DNA of 62,102 bases from Flavobacterium psychraerolatum (GTDB taxonomy: Bacteria > Bacteroidota > Bacteroidia > Flavobacteriales > Flavobacteriaceae). The notes beneath the pieces are model-generated. The model made no database searches. It saw only the letters and a list, made by a program, of their open reading frames with translations, and was not told where the DNA came from. The DNA lies in assembly GCF_025960985.1 (NCBI RefSeq), contig NZ_JAOQMX010000028.1, forward strand, positions 1 to 62,102, given 5' to 3'. The number at the start of each line of letters is the position of its first letter. Within the stretch, counting starts at the first letter, position 1. Position numbers and translations under genes: made by a program. Positions 27,190 to 36,226 of this stretch are shown piece after piece.

Positions 27190-27272
27190 AGAATACGGTA
27201 CACATTGTACTACTCTCCCTTTTAATATACATTATAAATTGAGAGAAGTAATTAAAACATGTACCGTATTCT
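27190..27272. repeat. Long inverted repeat/hairpin between the PfpI and AsmA-like genes
   Basis: AGAATACGGTACA (27190-27202) and TGTACCGTATTCT (27260-27272) are perfect 13-bp inverted repeats. An inner ACTACTCTC/GAGAGAAGT pair (one mismatch) extends the stem, giving a cruciform or RNA hairpin of about 83 nt with no long T-run. It may be a processed leader, an attenuator or a miniature element. Confidence 0.6.
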
Positions 27273-27325
27273 ATTTCAACCAACGAGGATTTGATTTTAT
27301 GATTTCATAGCTTATCCTGAATACC

Positions 27326-27859
27326 TTACTTAAGAACTACATCAATAATTTTTTTGATAAATGCTGGTAAGTCACCAGGATTTCTGCTTGTAACCAATCC
27401 ATCATCTTCGACAACCTCTTTGTCTTCCCATTGAGCTCCTGCGTTAATAACATCTTGTTTGATACTTTTATACGATGTAACGGTTCTATTGGATATCACA
27501 CCAGCACTTATTAGCAACCATGGCGCATGACAAATTGCTGCTACAGGTATACCTTCTTTAAAAAATTCTTTAACAAAATTGAGAGCATCCTCATTAACTC
27601 TTAATAAATCTGGATTAATTACACCGCCAGGTAACACTAGCGCATCGTAGTCTGCTACAGTAGTATTTTGCACCAATTTGTCTACAACTATAGAAATGCC
27701 CCAATCTTTCTCATCCCAACTTTTTATTTCGCCTTCTTTTATTGAAATAATATGCACTTCAGCACCTTCTTTTCGTAAACCTTCTAGCGGCTCAAATAAT
27801 TCAGATTTTTCAAATCCATCTGTGGCCAATATTGCAATTTTTTTATTATTTAACTTCAT
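27326..27859 (-). CDS. PfpI/DJ-1 superfamily protein (YhbO-type)
   Basis: A 177-residue type 1 glutamine-amidotransferase-like fold. The nucleophile elbow is AAICHAPWLL (Cys109) and the glutamate region KIAILATDGFEKSELFEP contains the conserved Glu. DALVLPGG completes the oxyanion strand. Members act as stress-related glyoxalases or deglycases, or as chaperone-peptidases. Together with katE's own DJ-1-like tail, two DJ-1 modules occur in this stress cluster. Confidence 0.88.
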   Translation of the reverse strand: MKLNNKKIAILATDGFEKSELFEPLEGLRKEGAEVHIISIKEGEIKSWDEKDWGISIVVDKLVQNTTVADYDALVLPGGVINPDLLRVNEDALNFVKEFFKEGIPVAAICHAPWLLISAGVISNRTVTSYKSIKQDVINAGAQWEDKEVVEDDGLVTSRNPGDLPAFIKKIIDVVLK

Positions 27860-28322
27860 CTTAATTATTTTTTAAACTTAATTATTACTATTTAATTACC
27901 TCATCATTTATAAGGTTGAATAAAGGTAATATTGAGATTGTATAAGGCCGTGCTCTATCGCATTTTTCATTAACCTGAAAAAATATCCTGTTTATTACTT
28001 TTATGTACCCTAGGCTTTACTAATTATATGGTTACCTATTTAAATAAAATCGTTATCTATTTTAGTAAAAAACAAAAAAGTAGAATTGAGCTCTATTTCT
28101 ATTATTTTATAGTCCATCCAATACCTTGCTAAATTCCAATATATTAAGCAAATGAAAATTGTATAAACTATCACCGATATTTTGTAATTAATTAAGGCGA
28201 TCTACTTCGTTACTTTGTATTACAAACAATTGAATAGTAGAATTCAGAAAATAAATTCTTATCATTTGATCAAAATAATATTGATAAAAATTAGAATATA
28301 ATAATAAATAAAAACAAACAAA
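27860..28322. other. Intergenic between divergent PfpI and YtxH genes
   Basis: A 463-nt AT-rich region with no ORF of interest. A TACTTTG element (one base short of TAnnTTTG) lies about 100 nt before the YtxH ATG and might be its promoter. Confidence 0.45.
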
Positions 28323-28601
28323 ATGAAAACAGGTAACACAATTATTAGCGTATTAGGTGGAGTTATAGTAGGAACGGCTTTAGGAATTTTATTCGCTCCA
28401 GACAAAGGAACAGCAACTAGAAAAAAAATTGCAAAAAAAGGTAATGATGTAAAAGAAGAAGCTATGGGAAGTATTACTGATCTTTTGGGTAACTTATCTG
28501 AAAAGTGTAATTCAATAGTCGAAAAAGGAGAAGTTTTAGTCCAAAATGGTATTGAATCCATACAAAATGAAATTGATTCTGCTAAAAAGCAAATGAACTA
28601 A
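28323..28601 (+). CDS. YtxH-domain protein
   Basis: A 92-residue protein with one N-terminal glycine-rich transmembrane helix (TIISVLGGVIVGTALGILFA) followed by the YtxH mark APDKGTATRKKI and an amphipathic helical tail. YtxH proteins are general-stress envelope proteins. It is the first of three adjacent small genes (gaps of 15 nt, then an overlap of 14 nt). Confidence 0.82.
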   Translation: MKTGNTIISVLGGVIVGTALGILFAPDKGTATRKKIAKKGNDVKEEAMGSITDLLGNLSEKCNSIVEKGEVLVQNGIESIQNEIDSAKKQMN

Positions 28602-28616
28602 AAAATAAGTACAGAT

Positions 28617-29006
28617 ATGGAAAATATTGCAACAAACATCGAATTATTATACGAAAAAGCTAAAAACTATGCAGAGGTTAATTTAGAATTAGCGAAGCTT
28701 AATACTATTGATAAAACGGCAGATGTAGTTTCGTCTCTGTTGGCCAGATTGTTAGTAATTATGGTTGTTGCAATGTTTTTACTATTCTTTAATATCACGA
28801 TTGGGTTGTATTTAGGAGAAGTTTTGGGTACCGATTACTTAGGATTTCTGGTGGTATCTAGTATCTATTTAATTTTAGCATTGATCCTCCATTTCAAAAG
28901 AGATTCTATCATAAAAGTCCCTTTAACTAATGTAATTATTGCAAAATTATTAAAATCAAAAGTAGTAGCTAATAACTCTAAAGAAAGTACAGATGGCAGC
29001 TTATAG
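28617..29006 (+). CDS. Phage holin-like / DUF-type two-helix membrane protein
   Basis: A 129-residue protein with an N-terminal cytoplasmic helix (YEKAKNYAEVNLELAKLNTI) and two transmembrane helices (LLARLLVIMVVAMFLLFF; YLGFLVVSSIYLILALIL). The layout matches the Phage_holin_3_6-like (ActII/YqjE) family, often next to YtxH and DUF883-type genes. It overlaps the next gene by 14 nt. Confidence 0.75.
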   Translation: MENIATNIELLYEKAKNYAEVNLELAKLNTIDKTADVVSSLLARLLVIMVVAMFLLFFNITIGLYLGEVLGTDYLGFLVVSSIYLILALILHFKRDSIIKVPLTNVIIAKLLKSKVVANNSKESTDGSL

Positions 29007-29331
29007 AAACCAAAATACAGAACTAGAACATGCAATTACTCGTCTTGAACTACAAAAAGCAATTCAATTACGGGAATTAAAGAAGCAACTCACACTAACC
29101 TATGAAAGCGTTAAGCCGTTAAATATTCTAAAAGAATCTCTAACTGATTTGAAACATATGCCCGAAGTAAAAGAAAACCTTGTCGAAACTGCACTCAGTT
29201 TTGCCGGCGGATATTTTTCTAAAAAATTGGTAATGGGAAAATCCAATTCTTTGTTCAAAAAAATAATGGGGTATGCTTTACAATATGGTGTCTCTAAATT
29301 CATTTCGAACAAAGTTCATACAAAAGCTTAA
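28993..29331 (+). CDS. Small helical protein of the YtxH/holin cluster, function unknown
   Basis: A 112-residue protein. The first half is a coiled coil (RLELQKAIQLRELKKQL) and the second half carries a Gly-rich amphipathic stretch (AGGYFSKKLVMGKSNSLF). It overlaps the holin-like gene in another frame, indicating translational coupling. A role with YtxH at the membrane is inferred from the operon alone. Confidence 0.7.
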   Translation: MAAYRNQNTELEHAITRLELQKAIQLRELKKQLTLTYESVKPLNILKESLTDLKHMPEVKENLVETALSFAGGYFSKKLVMGKSNSLFKKIMGYALQYGVSKFISNKVHTKA

Positions 29332-29517
29332 CTCACCCAATAAAAATAACTCTTACTCCCCTATTCTTTTTAATTCATCATTTCGTTACAATATTTGCAA
29401 CTATAGATTTTATCAAAATTATGAATTTGGAAAGGGACCGATCTGAATAATACTACCTCTATAACTTCTTTTAAATTGGAATTTATAATGGCAAATACAA
29501 ATAAAATTTTACTCCAC

Positions 29518-29547
29518 AAAAAAAGCCTCTCATTTCTGAGAGGCTTT
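29518..29547 (-). terminator. Terminator downstream of tRNA-His
   Basis: AAAGCCTCTCA pairs with TGAGAGGCTTT; an A-run on the plus strand gives the T-run for the leftward tRNA transcript. Confidence 0.85.
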
Positions 29548-29555
29548 ACTTTCTG

Positions 29556-29629
29556 GGTGGAAGACGGGACTCGAACCCGCGACACTCGGTACCACAAACC
29601 GATACTCTAACCAACTGAGCTACAACCAC
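29556..29629 (-). tRNA. tRNA-His (anticodon GTG)
   Basis: Leftward tRNA. The D-arm reads GCTC-AGTTGGTTA-GAGT, the anticodon stem-loop TCGGT-TTGTGGT-ACCGA (GTG), the T-arm GCGGG-TTCGAGT-CCCGT and the discriminator is C73, as expected for His. The acceptor pair GTGGTTG/CTTCCAC leaves two adjacent U:U mismatches (5:68, 6:67). A G at 29630 could serve as the G-1 of tRNA-His. Confidence 0.9.
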
Positions 29630-29704
29630 CATATGTATTGCGGTTGCAAAGATACAACTAAACTTCATATCTGCAAACGTTTTTACAAAAAAAAATAAAT
29701 AAAA

Positions 29705-30421
29705 TTATTTCAAATCGCTTAAACTATTGACTGCCAAATATCTTTCTACCGTAAAACCTTCAGCATATTCTACTCCTGCTAACCTTCCAAGGTCTCTTGA
29801 ACGGTAATTTATACTTTCCAAAAAGGTTTTAGAGGTAATTGGCGACTCAGGTTCTTTTGAATTCGGGTCATAAAACTGTGAACCATAAGCCAAAATCGCA
29901 TCTTCTTTTTTCTTTTCATAACCAGTTATATCCACAACAAAGTCTGGAACAATATTTTTCCATTGAATATAGTGGTACACTAGCTTTGGTCTCCAAGCAT
30001 CTTGTACCTTACCGTCTACAATTGTTTCTATCATTCGCAAGCCCGACAAAAAACAAGCATCTGATACTAATTTACTACCTTTTTCGTGATCAATATGTCT
30101 ATCATCAATCGCGTTACACAAAACAATCTCTGGTCTGTATTTACGAATCATTTTAATCACTTCTAATTGATGTTTTTCATCGTTGACAAAAAAACCGTCG
30201 CGCATTTCTAAGTTCTCACGAACGGAGACTCCCATAATAGTTGCGGCAGCAGTAGCTTCTTGAAGCCGAATCTCTGCCGTACCACGAGTACCTAACTCTC
30301 CTCTAGTCAAATCTACAATTCCTACTTTTTTCCCTAAATCAATCTCTTTTAAAATTGTTCCAGAGCAACCCAACTCAATATCGTCAGGATGTGCTCCAAA
30401 GGCTAATATATCTAACTTCAT
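29705..30421 (-). CDS. bshB1: Bacillithiol biosynthesis deacetylase BshB1
   Basis: Zinc-dependent N-acetylglucosaminyl-malate deacetylase, second step of bacillithiol synthesis. A LmbE-like metal motif is present (AHPDDIELGCSG, residues 10-21), with TRGELGTRGTAEIR, a strong BshB1 mark. The second metal residue region is CNAIDDRHIDHEKG. At 238 residues it has full length. The presence of this gene implies bacillithiol as the low-molecular-weight thiol. It is unlinked in function to the neighbouring menaquinone genes, which run the same way. Confidence 0.93.
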   Translation of the reverse strand: MKLDILAFGAHPDDIELGCSGTILKEIDLGKKVGIVDLTRGELGTRGTAEIRLQEATAAATIMGVSVRENLEMRDGFFVNDEKHQLEVIKMIRKYRPEIVLCNAIDDRHIDHEKGSKLVSDACFLSGLRMIETIVDGKVQDAWRPKLVYHYIQWKNIVPDFVVDITGYEKKKEDAILAYGSQFYDPNSKEPESPITSKTFLESINYRSRDLGRLAGVEYAEGFTVERYLAVNSLSDLK

Positions 30422-30476
30422 TTTTACTATTTATAATTTATTGCAATCTTTTATTTTTATTTTTGGTTTTATAGAT

Positions 30477-31544
30477 TTATAAAACTCTTTTCATCGTGGT
30501 GGCTTTGTTGACGCTTTCTTTCCATTCTTTAGCAGGTACACTATCTTTTGTGATACCACAGCCTATGTACAAATGGGCTTCTTTTTTCTTGATTTGCATA
30601 CATCGCAGATTAACATACAAATCAGATTTAGTTTGATGCTTATCAAATTCCTTTATATTCAACTCTCCCAAAAAACCTGTATAATAACTTCGATCGTAAT
30701 TCTCATTATTCAGAATAAACGATTTAGCATCCTCTTTTGGTAATCCGCAAACGGCTGGCGTTGGATGCAAAACTTTAACTACAGCACTCAAATCTGAGTT
30801 TTCGTTAATTACCCCTTCAATATCCGTGATAATGTGTAACAACTTACCTGCTTTTAAAGTGTACGGACTAGAAACAGCCACTTCAGATGTTTTATCTTTT
30901 AAATTATCTAAGATAAAATCAGTTACAATTTGTTGTTCCTCCTTTTCCTTTGGTTGCCATTCTACCTCATTCACATCATCTCCAATTTTCGTTCCGGCTA
31001 GTGCCATAGTGTAAAATCGTTTTTTATTCGCCTTCAACAAGCGCTCGGGACTAGCGCCCATCCACAAACCAATTTTTGGATGGTACCAACAATAGCAAAA
31101 GGCACTGGAGTAATTTTGTATTAACTTTTTAAAAACAGTTACCAAATCAAATTCAGGAACAGCTACAATCTCCTCTCGAGACAAAACTACTTTATGAAAA
31201 AGCCCATTTTCTATTCCTTCGACCCCTTTAGAAACTAAGTTTTCGAAGTATGATTTCGCATCAGGTTCATCTTCTCCAGCCACTTCAATATCATTGATCG
31301 AAAAATCGTTAGAAATAGTAATTTTGGTCTCCCATCTCACTGCTTCCTCTTTGGGAATAAGTAACATTTGATTACCATGAAAAGGAGCAAATACGAAGCC
31401 TCTTTCTTTGAAGTTTTCTGCAAAATACAAATGATCGTTATTCTGAAAAAAACCAACTAATTTCTTTTTATTTGGTTTTTTAAAAATAACAAATGGCAAA
31501 TTTTGAGCTTCTTGTTGTTTTACTTTTATAAAAAAATCAATCAT
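30477..31544 (-). CDS. menF: Isochorismate synthase (chorismate-binding enzyme)
   Basis: Converts chorismate to isochorismate, the entry to menaquinone biosynthesis. The chorismate-binding signature is seen as ALAGTKIGDDVNE, then EEQQIVTDFILDNLKD, HPTPAVCGLPKEDA and YTGFLGEL, with GCGITKDSVPAKEW at the C-terminus. At 355 residues it fits the MenF/EntC group. The hotdog thioesterase gene 33 nt upstream on the same strand probably serves the later DHNA-CoA hydrolysis step, which supports MenF over other chorismate users. Confidence 0.9.
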   Translation of the reverse strand: MIDFFIKVKQQEAQNLPFVIFKKPNKKKLVGFFQNNDHLYFAENFKERGFVFAPFHGNQMLLIPKEEAVRWETKITISNDFSINDIEVAGEDEPDAKSYFENLVSKGVEGIENGLFHKVVLSREEIVAVPEFDLVTVFKKLIQNYSSAFCYCWYHPKIGLWMGASPERLLKANKKRFYTMALAGTKIGDDVNEVEWQPKEKEEQQIVTDFILDNLKDKTSEVAVSSPYTLKAGKLLHIITDIEGVINENSDLSAVVKVLHPTPAVCGLPKEDAKSFILNNENYDRSYYTGFLGELNIKEFDKHQTKSDLYVNLRCMQIKKKEAHLYIGCGITKDSVPAKEWKESVNKATTMKRVL

Positions 31545-31577
31545 ATTGTATACCTAATTGTATTTGTAAAGTCTATT

Positions 31578-32012
31578 TTATTTAATCTGTGGTTTTTTAT
31601 CTAAAACGATATTCGAAAGCTTACATAGTGAAATCAAATCACCCGCTTCATTAGTGATTTTAATCTCCCAAAGATGAATCGTTCTTCCTTTATGGATCAA
31701 TTTTGCTGTGCCGTATACATAACCCTCACGAATACTTTTGAGGTGATTAGCGGAGATCTCAATCCCTCTTACTTCTTGTAAATCGGAATTAATAAAAAAA
31801 TGAGAAGCAGTACTACCTACACTTTCTGCCAGAGCAACAGAGGCACCTCCATGCAACAATCCCATTGGTTGATGAACTTTAGAATTCACCGGCATACGCG
31901 CTACCAAGAAATCTTCGCCGGCATCTACATATTCAATATTCAAAGTTTCCATTAATGTGTTTTTGGAAATGCCATTGCATTTTTCCAAAATCTTGGCTTT
32001 GTCTAATGTCAT
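31578..32012 (-). CDS. Hotdog-fold thioesterase (PaaI/MenI-like)
   Basis: A 144-residue single hotdog domain. PMGLLHGGASVALAESVGS carries the catalytic HGG...E motif, and GIEISANHLKSIREG is the conserved beta strand region. Members hydrolyse acyl-CoA; in menaquinone synthesis the DHNA-CoA hydrolase belongs here. Its position directly upstream of the isochorismate synthase gene favours that role, but the substrate cannot be read from sequence. Confidence 0.85.
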   Translation of the reverse strand: MTLDKAKILEKCNGISKNTLMETLNIEYVDAGEDFLVARMPVNSKVHQPMGLLHGGASVALAESVGSTASHFFINSDLQEVRGIEISANHLKSIREGYVYGTAKLIHKGRTIHLWEIKITNEAGDLISLCKLSNIVLDKKPQIK

Positions 32013-32151
32013 AATTTTAATTTTATAGAACGTAAAAATAAGAAAAAGTTACCGACCAAAATAATAATCACAACTGCTTTTCTACAGGCAAAACTAAAAA
32101 TCATGTTCAAAACAATTTTCTTTTTTCTTATTTTTACAAAAAACTAATTCC

Positions 32152-33669
32152 ATGCGTCATTTTACTCTCTTGTTATTTATTGGTATCTTACTTTCTATTT
32201 GCTCTTGCCGCACAGATTTTGAAACCGTTACCAGTACAGGAGAATTAGCTTTTTCGAAGGACACTATATACTTGGACACTGTATTTACAAACATTGGTTC
32301 CAGCACTTATACATTAAAAGTATACAATCATTCTAAGAACGATATTAACATACCAACAATAAATTTGGGCAAACGGTTAAATTCCAAATACCGCATGACC
32401 GTAGATGGATTGACCGGTACACAAGGAAAAGAATTCACTAATGTGACTTTACTTGCCAAAGACAGTTTGTATATTTTTATCGAAACTACCGCTTCAGCAA
32501 GTGATGCCAATTCAACCGATTTTTTATATACGGATGAAATCCAATTTGGTGGTGGAACCAATCTGCAAAAAGTAGCCTTAGTAACATTAATTCAGGATGC
32601 CGTATTCTTATACCCTCAAAAATTTACAGACGGCACCACAGAAACGTTAATTATTAACGATGAAAAAACATATGGATTTTACCTAGACGAAAATGATCCT
32701 ACCCATGGAAACGAACTCAACTTTACCAACAAAAAACCCTATGTTGTCTATGGATATGCTGCTGTTCCTGAAGGAAAAACTGTCACCTTTGATGCTGGGG
32801 CTCGTGTGTACTTCCATGCCAATTCGGGTTTAATTGTATCCAAAGGGGGAAGTTTAATAATCAATGGAACTGCGTCCTCAACAGAAAAACTGGAAGGAGA
32901 AGTAGTCTTTGAAGGCGACCGACTAGAGTATTTATACGATGATATCCCAGGACAATGGGGGGCAATTTGGCTACAAAACGGTACGAAAAACAATAGTATC
33001 AATCATTTGACTTTAAAGAATGCAACAATTGGATTATTGATCGAAAATAATACAACTGTTATACCTATTAAAAATAGTCAGTTTTACAATTGTACTAATT
33101 ATGGGATTTTGGCGAAAAATGCAAAAATAAATGGAGAAAATATCGTGATGAACTCCGCTGGACAAGCAAGTTTGGCGTGTACGTATGGTGGAGATTACAA
33201 ATTCACCCATTGCACCTTCAATAACAATTGGAATGGAAATAGTCCTACTTCAGTCAGTGTGAGTAACTTTGAATCGGGAGCCAATCCAGAGGTAAAGGAT
33301 CTAACCCAAGCTACTTTTAATAACTGTATTATTTATGGTTCGTATTCAAATCAATTAACTTTAAACAAAAAAGATGGAGCAACTTTTGAATATAGCTTCA
33401 ATAATTGCTTGATTAAGTACTTTGGGAGTACTACTACTGGCCTGTATCAAGTTACCACAGATACTGCCCATTATACAAACATAATTTTAAACAAAGACCC
33501 CGATTTTTACAAAAGCAGTCTTAATAATTTTAATATTGATGCTACTTCTAGCGCTTTCGCAAAAGGAAATACTTTATACTTAATTTCGACAGATATAAAT
33601 GGTACAACACGAACTTTACCACCGGATTTAGGTGCTTACCAAAATAAAGAATTCCCTAAAAAAACATAA
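32152..33669 (+). CDS. Surface lipoprotein with right-handed beta-helix domain
   Basis: A 505-residue lipoprotein (lipobox LLSICSC). The N-terminal beta-sandwich part (FSKDTIYLDTVFTNIGSSTY) is followed by repeats rich in NN, N-x-S and G (TLKNATIGLLIENN, SQFYNCTNYGILAKNAK), the marks of a parallel beta-helix, and a C-terminal domain ending DLGAYQNKEFP. Related lipoproteins are common in flavobacteria. The function is not known; adhesion or polysaccharide binding are possible. It is transcribed divergently from the thioesterase gene. Confidence 0.75.
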   Translation: MRHFTLLLFIGILLSICSCRTDFETVTSTGELAFSKDTIYLDTVFTNIGSSTYTLKVYNHSKNDINIPTINLGKRLNSKYRMTVDGLTGTQGKEFTNVTLLAKDSLYIFIETTASASDANSTDFLYTDEIQFGGGTNLQKVALVTLIQDAVFLYPQKFTDGTTETLIINDEKTYGFYLDENDPTHGNELNFTNKKPYVVYGYAAVPEGKTVTFDAGARVYFHANSGLIVSKGGSLIINGTASSTEKLEGEVVFEGDRLEYLYDDIPGQWGAIWLQNGTKNNSINHLTLKNATIGLLIENNTTVIPIKNSQFYNCTNYGILAKNAKINGENIVMNSAGQASLACTYGGDYKFTHCTFNNNWNGNSPTSVSVSNFESGANPEVKDLTQATFNNCIIYGSYSNQLTLNKKDGATFEYSFNNCLIKYFGSTTTGLYQVTTDTAHYTNIILNKDPDFYKSSLNNFNIDATSSAFAKGNTLYLISTDINGTTRTLPPDLGAYQNKEFPKKT

Positions 33670-33721
33670 AAAAGTTACCTTTACTTAACACAACTACGTA
33701 CTAACCATAACCAAGATGTAT

Positions 33722-33729
33722 TATTTTTG
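33722..33729 (+). promoter_or_regulatory. -7 box TATTTTTG of the secreted nuclease gene
   Basis: Exact TAnnTTTG match about 35 nt before the nuclease ATG. Confidence 0.6.
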
Positions 33730-33762
33730 CATCCTTATTTGAATACTAATTAATGCGTACAT

Positions 33763-35817
33763 ATGAAACTAAATTTACTTTTTCTATCCCTATTACTCAC
33801 CGTAGTAGGTCATGCCCAAATTCCGGCCAATTATTATAGTTCCGCTACTGGTACAGGCTATACTTTAAAAACCCAATTGTACAATACTATTAAAGACCAC
33901 ACTGTAAAAACATACAGTGAATTATACACGACCTATCAAACTTCGGATAGAGATTATTATTATGAAAATGATGGGACAGTTCTAGACATGTATTCTGAAA
34001 AACCATCGGGTACAGACCCTTACAACTATTCATCAGGAAGTACACAACGCTGCGGTTCGTATGCTGTAGAAGGAGATTGCTACAATAGAGAACATATTGT
34101 TCCACAATCTACTTTTGGATCTGCTTCTCCAATGGTATCAGATGCACATTTTATTGCACCTACAGATGGAAAGGTAAACGGAATTAGATCAAACTATCCT
34201 CATGGAGTAGTTGCTACCGTTGACATAACAACATTAAACGGAAGTAAACTAGGTTCAAGCGCTGTACCTAATTACACAGGACCGGTTTTTGAACCAATTG
34301 ATGAATTCAAAGGAGATATTGCTCGTATGTACTTTTATTTTGCTACGCGTTACGAAACTACGGTTTCAACCTACCCGTACGCAATGTTTAACGGAACAAG
34401 CACTCAAGTGTTCACGACCGATTTCTTGAACATGCTTTTGGCATGGAGCGCAATGGACCCCGTAAATCAAAGAGAAATTGATCGAAACAACGCTATCTAT
34501 GCACAACAAGGTAACAGAAACCCCTACATCGACCATCCTGAATATGTACAAAAAGTTTGGAATGCAGATCCTGACACACAAGCACCAACAGCCCCTAGTA
34601 ATTTGATGGTAACAAGTACAAATGCAACAGCAATAACTCTTAGTTGGACTGCAGGAACAGATGATGTAGCTGTTACAAGTTATGCCATTTATGTTGATGG
34701 AGTTTACAAATCAGCAAGTACAAAGACAACTGCAACGATTCAAAACCTATCTTCTTCAACTTCCTATTCTATCTACGTACTAGCAAAAGATGCTGCAACA
34801 AATGCTTCACCAACTAGTAATACAGTAATCGGAACTACTACCGCTCCCATTATCGATACCGAAAGCCCAACGGCTCCAACCGCTTTGGCTAGTACCTCAA
34901 GCACCTCTACATCAGTTACGTTGAGTTGGAGCGAAAGCACAGATAATGTAGGTGTTACTGGATATGATGTATACGTAAATGGTACATTAAGTATAAGTAC
35001 AACGGGTAATACGGCGCATATTACAAACTTAACAGCATCGACTGCCTATACATTTTATGTAATTGCAAAAGATGCTGCTGCAAACTATTCAACTGCAAGC
35101 AATTCTATAATGGTTACTACTCTAGAAAAATCAGCTGTAGCAGAATTTTGCGCCACTGAAAATTTTGATAATGTACCTACCACATCACCAAGTAGTTATA
35201 CAAATCGCACTTGGACTAGCAACGGGATTACTTGGACCGCTACCGATGCTCGTGCCGACCAATCCTTGAATACAACTAAAGCAATTACTATTCGTAACGG
35301 ATCTTTAACCTCATCAACAGTAGAAAATGGAATTCATGACCTTAAAGTCACTACTCAACTTATTTACTCGGGTACATCTGGGACATTTATAGTTCGAGTA
35401 AATGGAAATGCAGTAGGAACGGTACCTTATAGTGATACTGCCACAACTACCACAATCCCTGGAATTGACGTGACAGGAAATGTGGTGATCAGTTTTACAG
35501 ACAACAGCAGTAGTAATAAAAACAGAGTAATTTTTGATGATTTGAGTTGGTCTTGTTATACCGAAGATTTGGCAGTGAATGATTTTGATAGAAATACGTT
35601 TAGTGTATATCCAAACCCAGTAAACGATCAATTGTTTATTGAAAATGATAGTCAACCGTTTTCAATAGAGATCTATTCTACCATAGGTCAACTAATTAAG
35701 AAACAAACTAGCACTGACGGCGCTAGAATTACTGTAAAAAACTTGAACAAAGGAATCTATTTTGTTAAAGTTAAAGCGGGTAAAAAATCAGTAACTAAAA
35801 AAATAATTGTGAATTAA
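33763..35817 (+). CDS. T9SS-exported endonuclease I family protein with FnIII domains
   Basis: A signal peptide (1-18, GHAQ) is followed by an endonuclease I (EndA/NucM-type) domain at about 20-265. Its His-Asn catalytic core is NREHIVPQSTFG, with AHFIAPTDGKVNGIRSNYPHG. Two FnIII domains follow (about 270-365 and 370-455, with LSWTAGTDDVAVTSY and LSWSESTDNVGVTGY), then a beta domain, and a C-terminal T9SS sorting domain (FSVYPNPVNDQLFIE, then KGIYFVKVKAGKKSVTKKI). It is predicted to reach the surface or medium and cleave nucleic acid for nutrients. It is intact at 684 residues. Confidence 0.92.
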   Translation: MKLNLLFLSLLLTVVGHAQIPANYYSSATGTGYTLKTQLYNTIKDHTVKTYSELYTTYQTSDRDYYYENDGTVLDMYSEKPSGTDPYNYSSGSTQRCGSYAVEGDCYNREHIVPQSTFGSASPMVSDAHFIAPTDGKVNGIRSNYPHGVVATVDITTLNGSKLGSSAVPNYTGPVFEPIDEFKGDIARMYFYFATRYETTVSTYPYAMFNGTSTQVFTTDFLNMLLAWSAMDPVNQREIDRNNAIYAQQGNRNPYIDHPEYVQKVWNADPDTQAPTAPSNLMVTSTNATAITLSWTAGTDDVAVTSYAIYVDGVYKSASTKTTATIQNLSSSTSYSIYVLAKDAATNASPTSNTVIGTTTAPIIDTESPTAPTALASTSSTSTSVTLSWSESTDNVGVTGYDVYVNGTLSISTTGNTAHITNLTASTAYTFYVIAKDAAANYSTASNSIMVTTLEKSAVAEFCATENFDNVPTTSPSSYTNRTWTSNGITWTATDARADQSLNTTKAITIRNGSLTSSTVENGIHDLKVTTQLIYSGTSGTFIVRVNGNAVGTVPYSDTATTTTIPGIDVTGNVVISFTDNSSSNKNRVIFDDLSWSCYTEDLAVNDFDRNTFSVYPNPVNDQLFIENDSQPFSIEIYSTIGQLIKKQTSTDGARITVKNLNKGIYFVKVKAGKKSVTKKIIVN

Positions 35818-35856
35818 GGTCGGTTTCAAAGACAGTTCACGTTTATTAAAAACTAT

Positions 35857-35911
35857 AACTTCCCTATTGTTTACCTAATTATTCTAGGTAAATAAAAGGG
35901 AAGTTTTTTTT
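35857..35911 (+). terminator. Terminator after the nuclease gene
   Basis: AACTTCCC and GGGAAGTT pair, with an inner TTTACCTA/TAGGTAAA stem and an eight-T run. Confidence 0.85.
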
Positions 35912-35974
35912 ATGCTTATTTTTCATTATCGAAAGTTAGAATTTGAAGTAGTAGCATATACTCACTAGTGTGGC

Positions 35975-36084
35975 TTGCGTGAGGGATAGAAATGAAAATC
36001 CTTTTTTGAGGCTTTTTTTTGCCTCAAAAAAGATTGTAATGAATAGCCCGGCCCGTAGTTTTTTTACGGAGGGACACGCCCAAA
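35975..36084 (+). repeat. Structured intergenic repeat, copy 1
   Basis: Starts TTGCGTGAGGGATAGAAATG and ends GGGACACGCCCAAA. The body has a TTTTTTGAGGC/GCCTCAAAAAA hairpin and an AGCCCGGCCCG core. It sits between the nuclease terminator and the purL promoter. Copies 2 and 3 share the ends and the AGCCyGrC core. Confidence 0.85.
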
Positions 36085-36195
36085 AAAAACAACTATTAAA
36101 ATGCAATACAATCCCTATTTTTAGTCACTTAAAAATAGGTTTACAAAACTGTTGTATAACCTTATTTTTTTGTTTTATCTTAAATCTAAATTAAC

Positions 36196-36203
36196 TAAAT
36201 TTG
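36196..36203 (+). promoter_or_regulatory. -7 box TAAATTTG of purL
   Basis: Exact match with a TTTG at 36169-36172 as a possible -33 element. It lies inside the longest open frame, so the true start must be downstream at 36227. Confidence 0.65.
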
Positions 36204-36226
36204 CACCGCAATACAACAAAACTACC

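Noticed and set aside
35970..36194. 74-codon frame covering repeat copy 1
   Set aside because: Overlaps the intergenic repeat and has no start context; not conserved between repeat copies.
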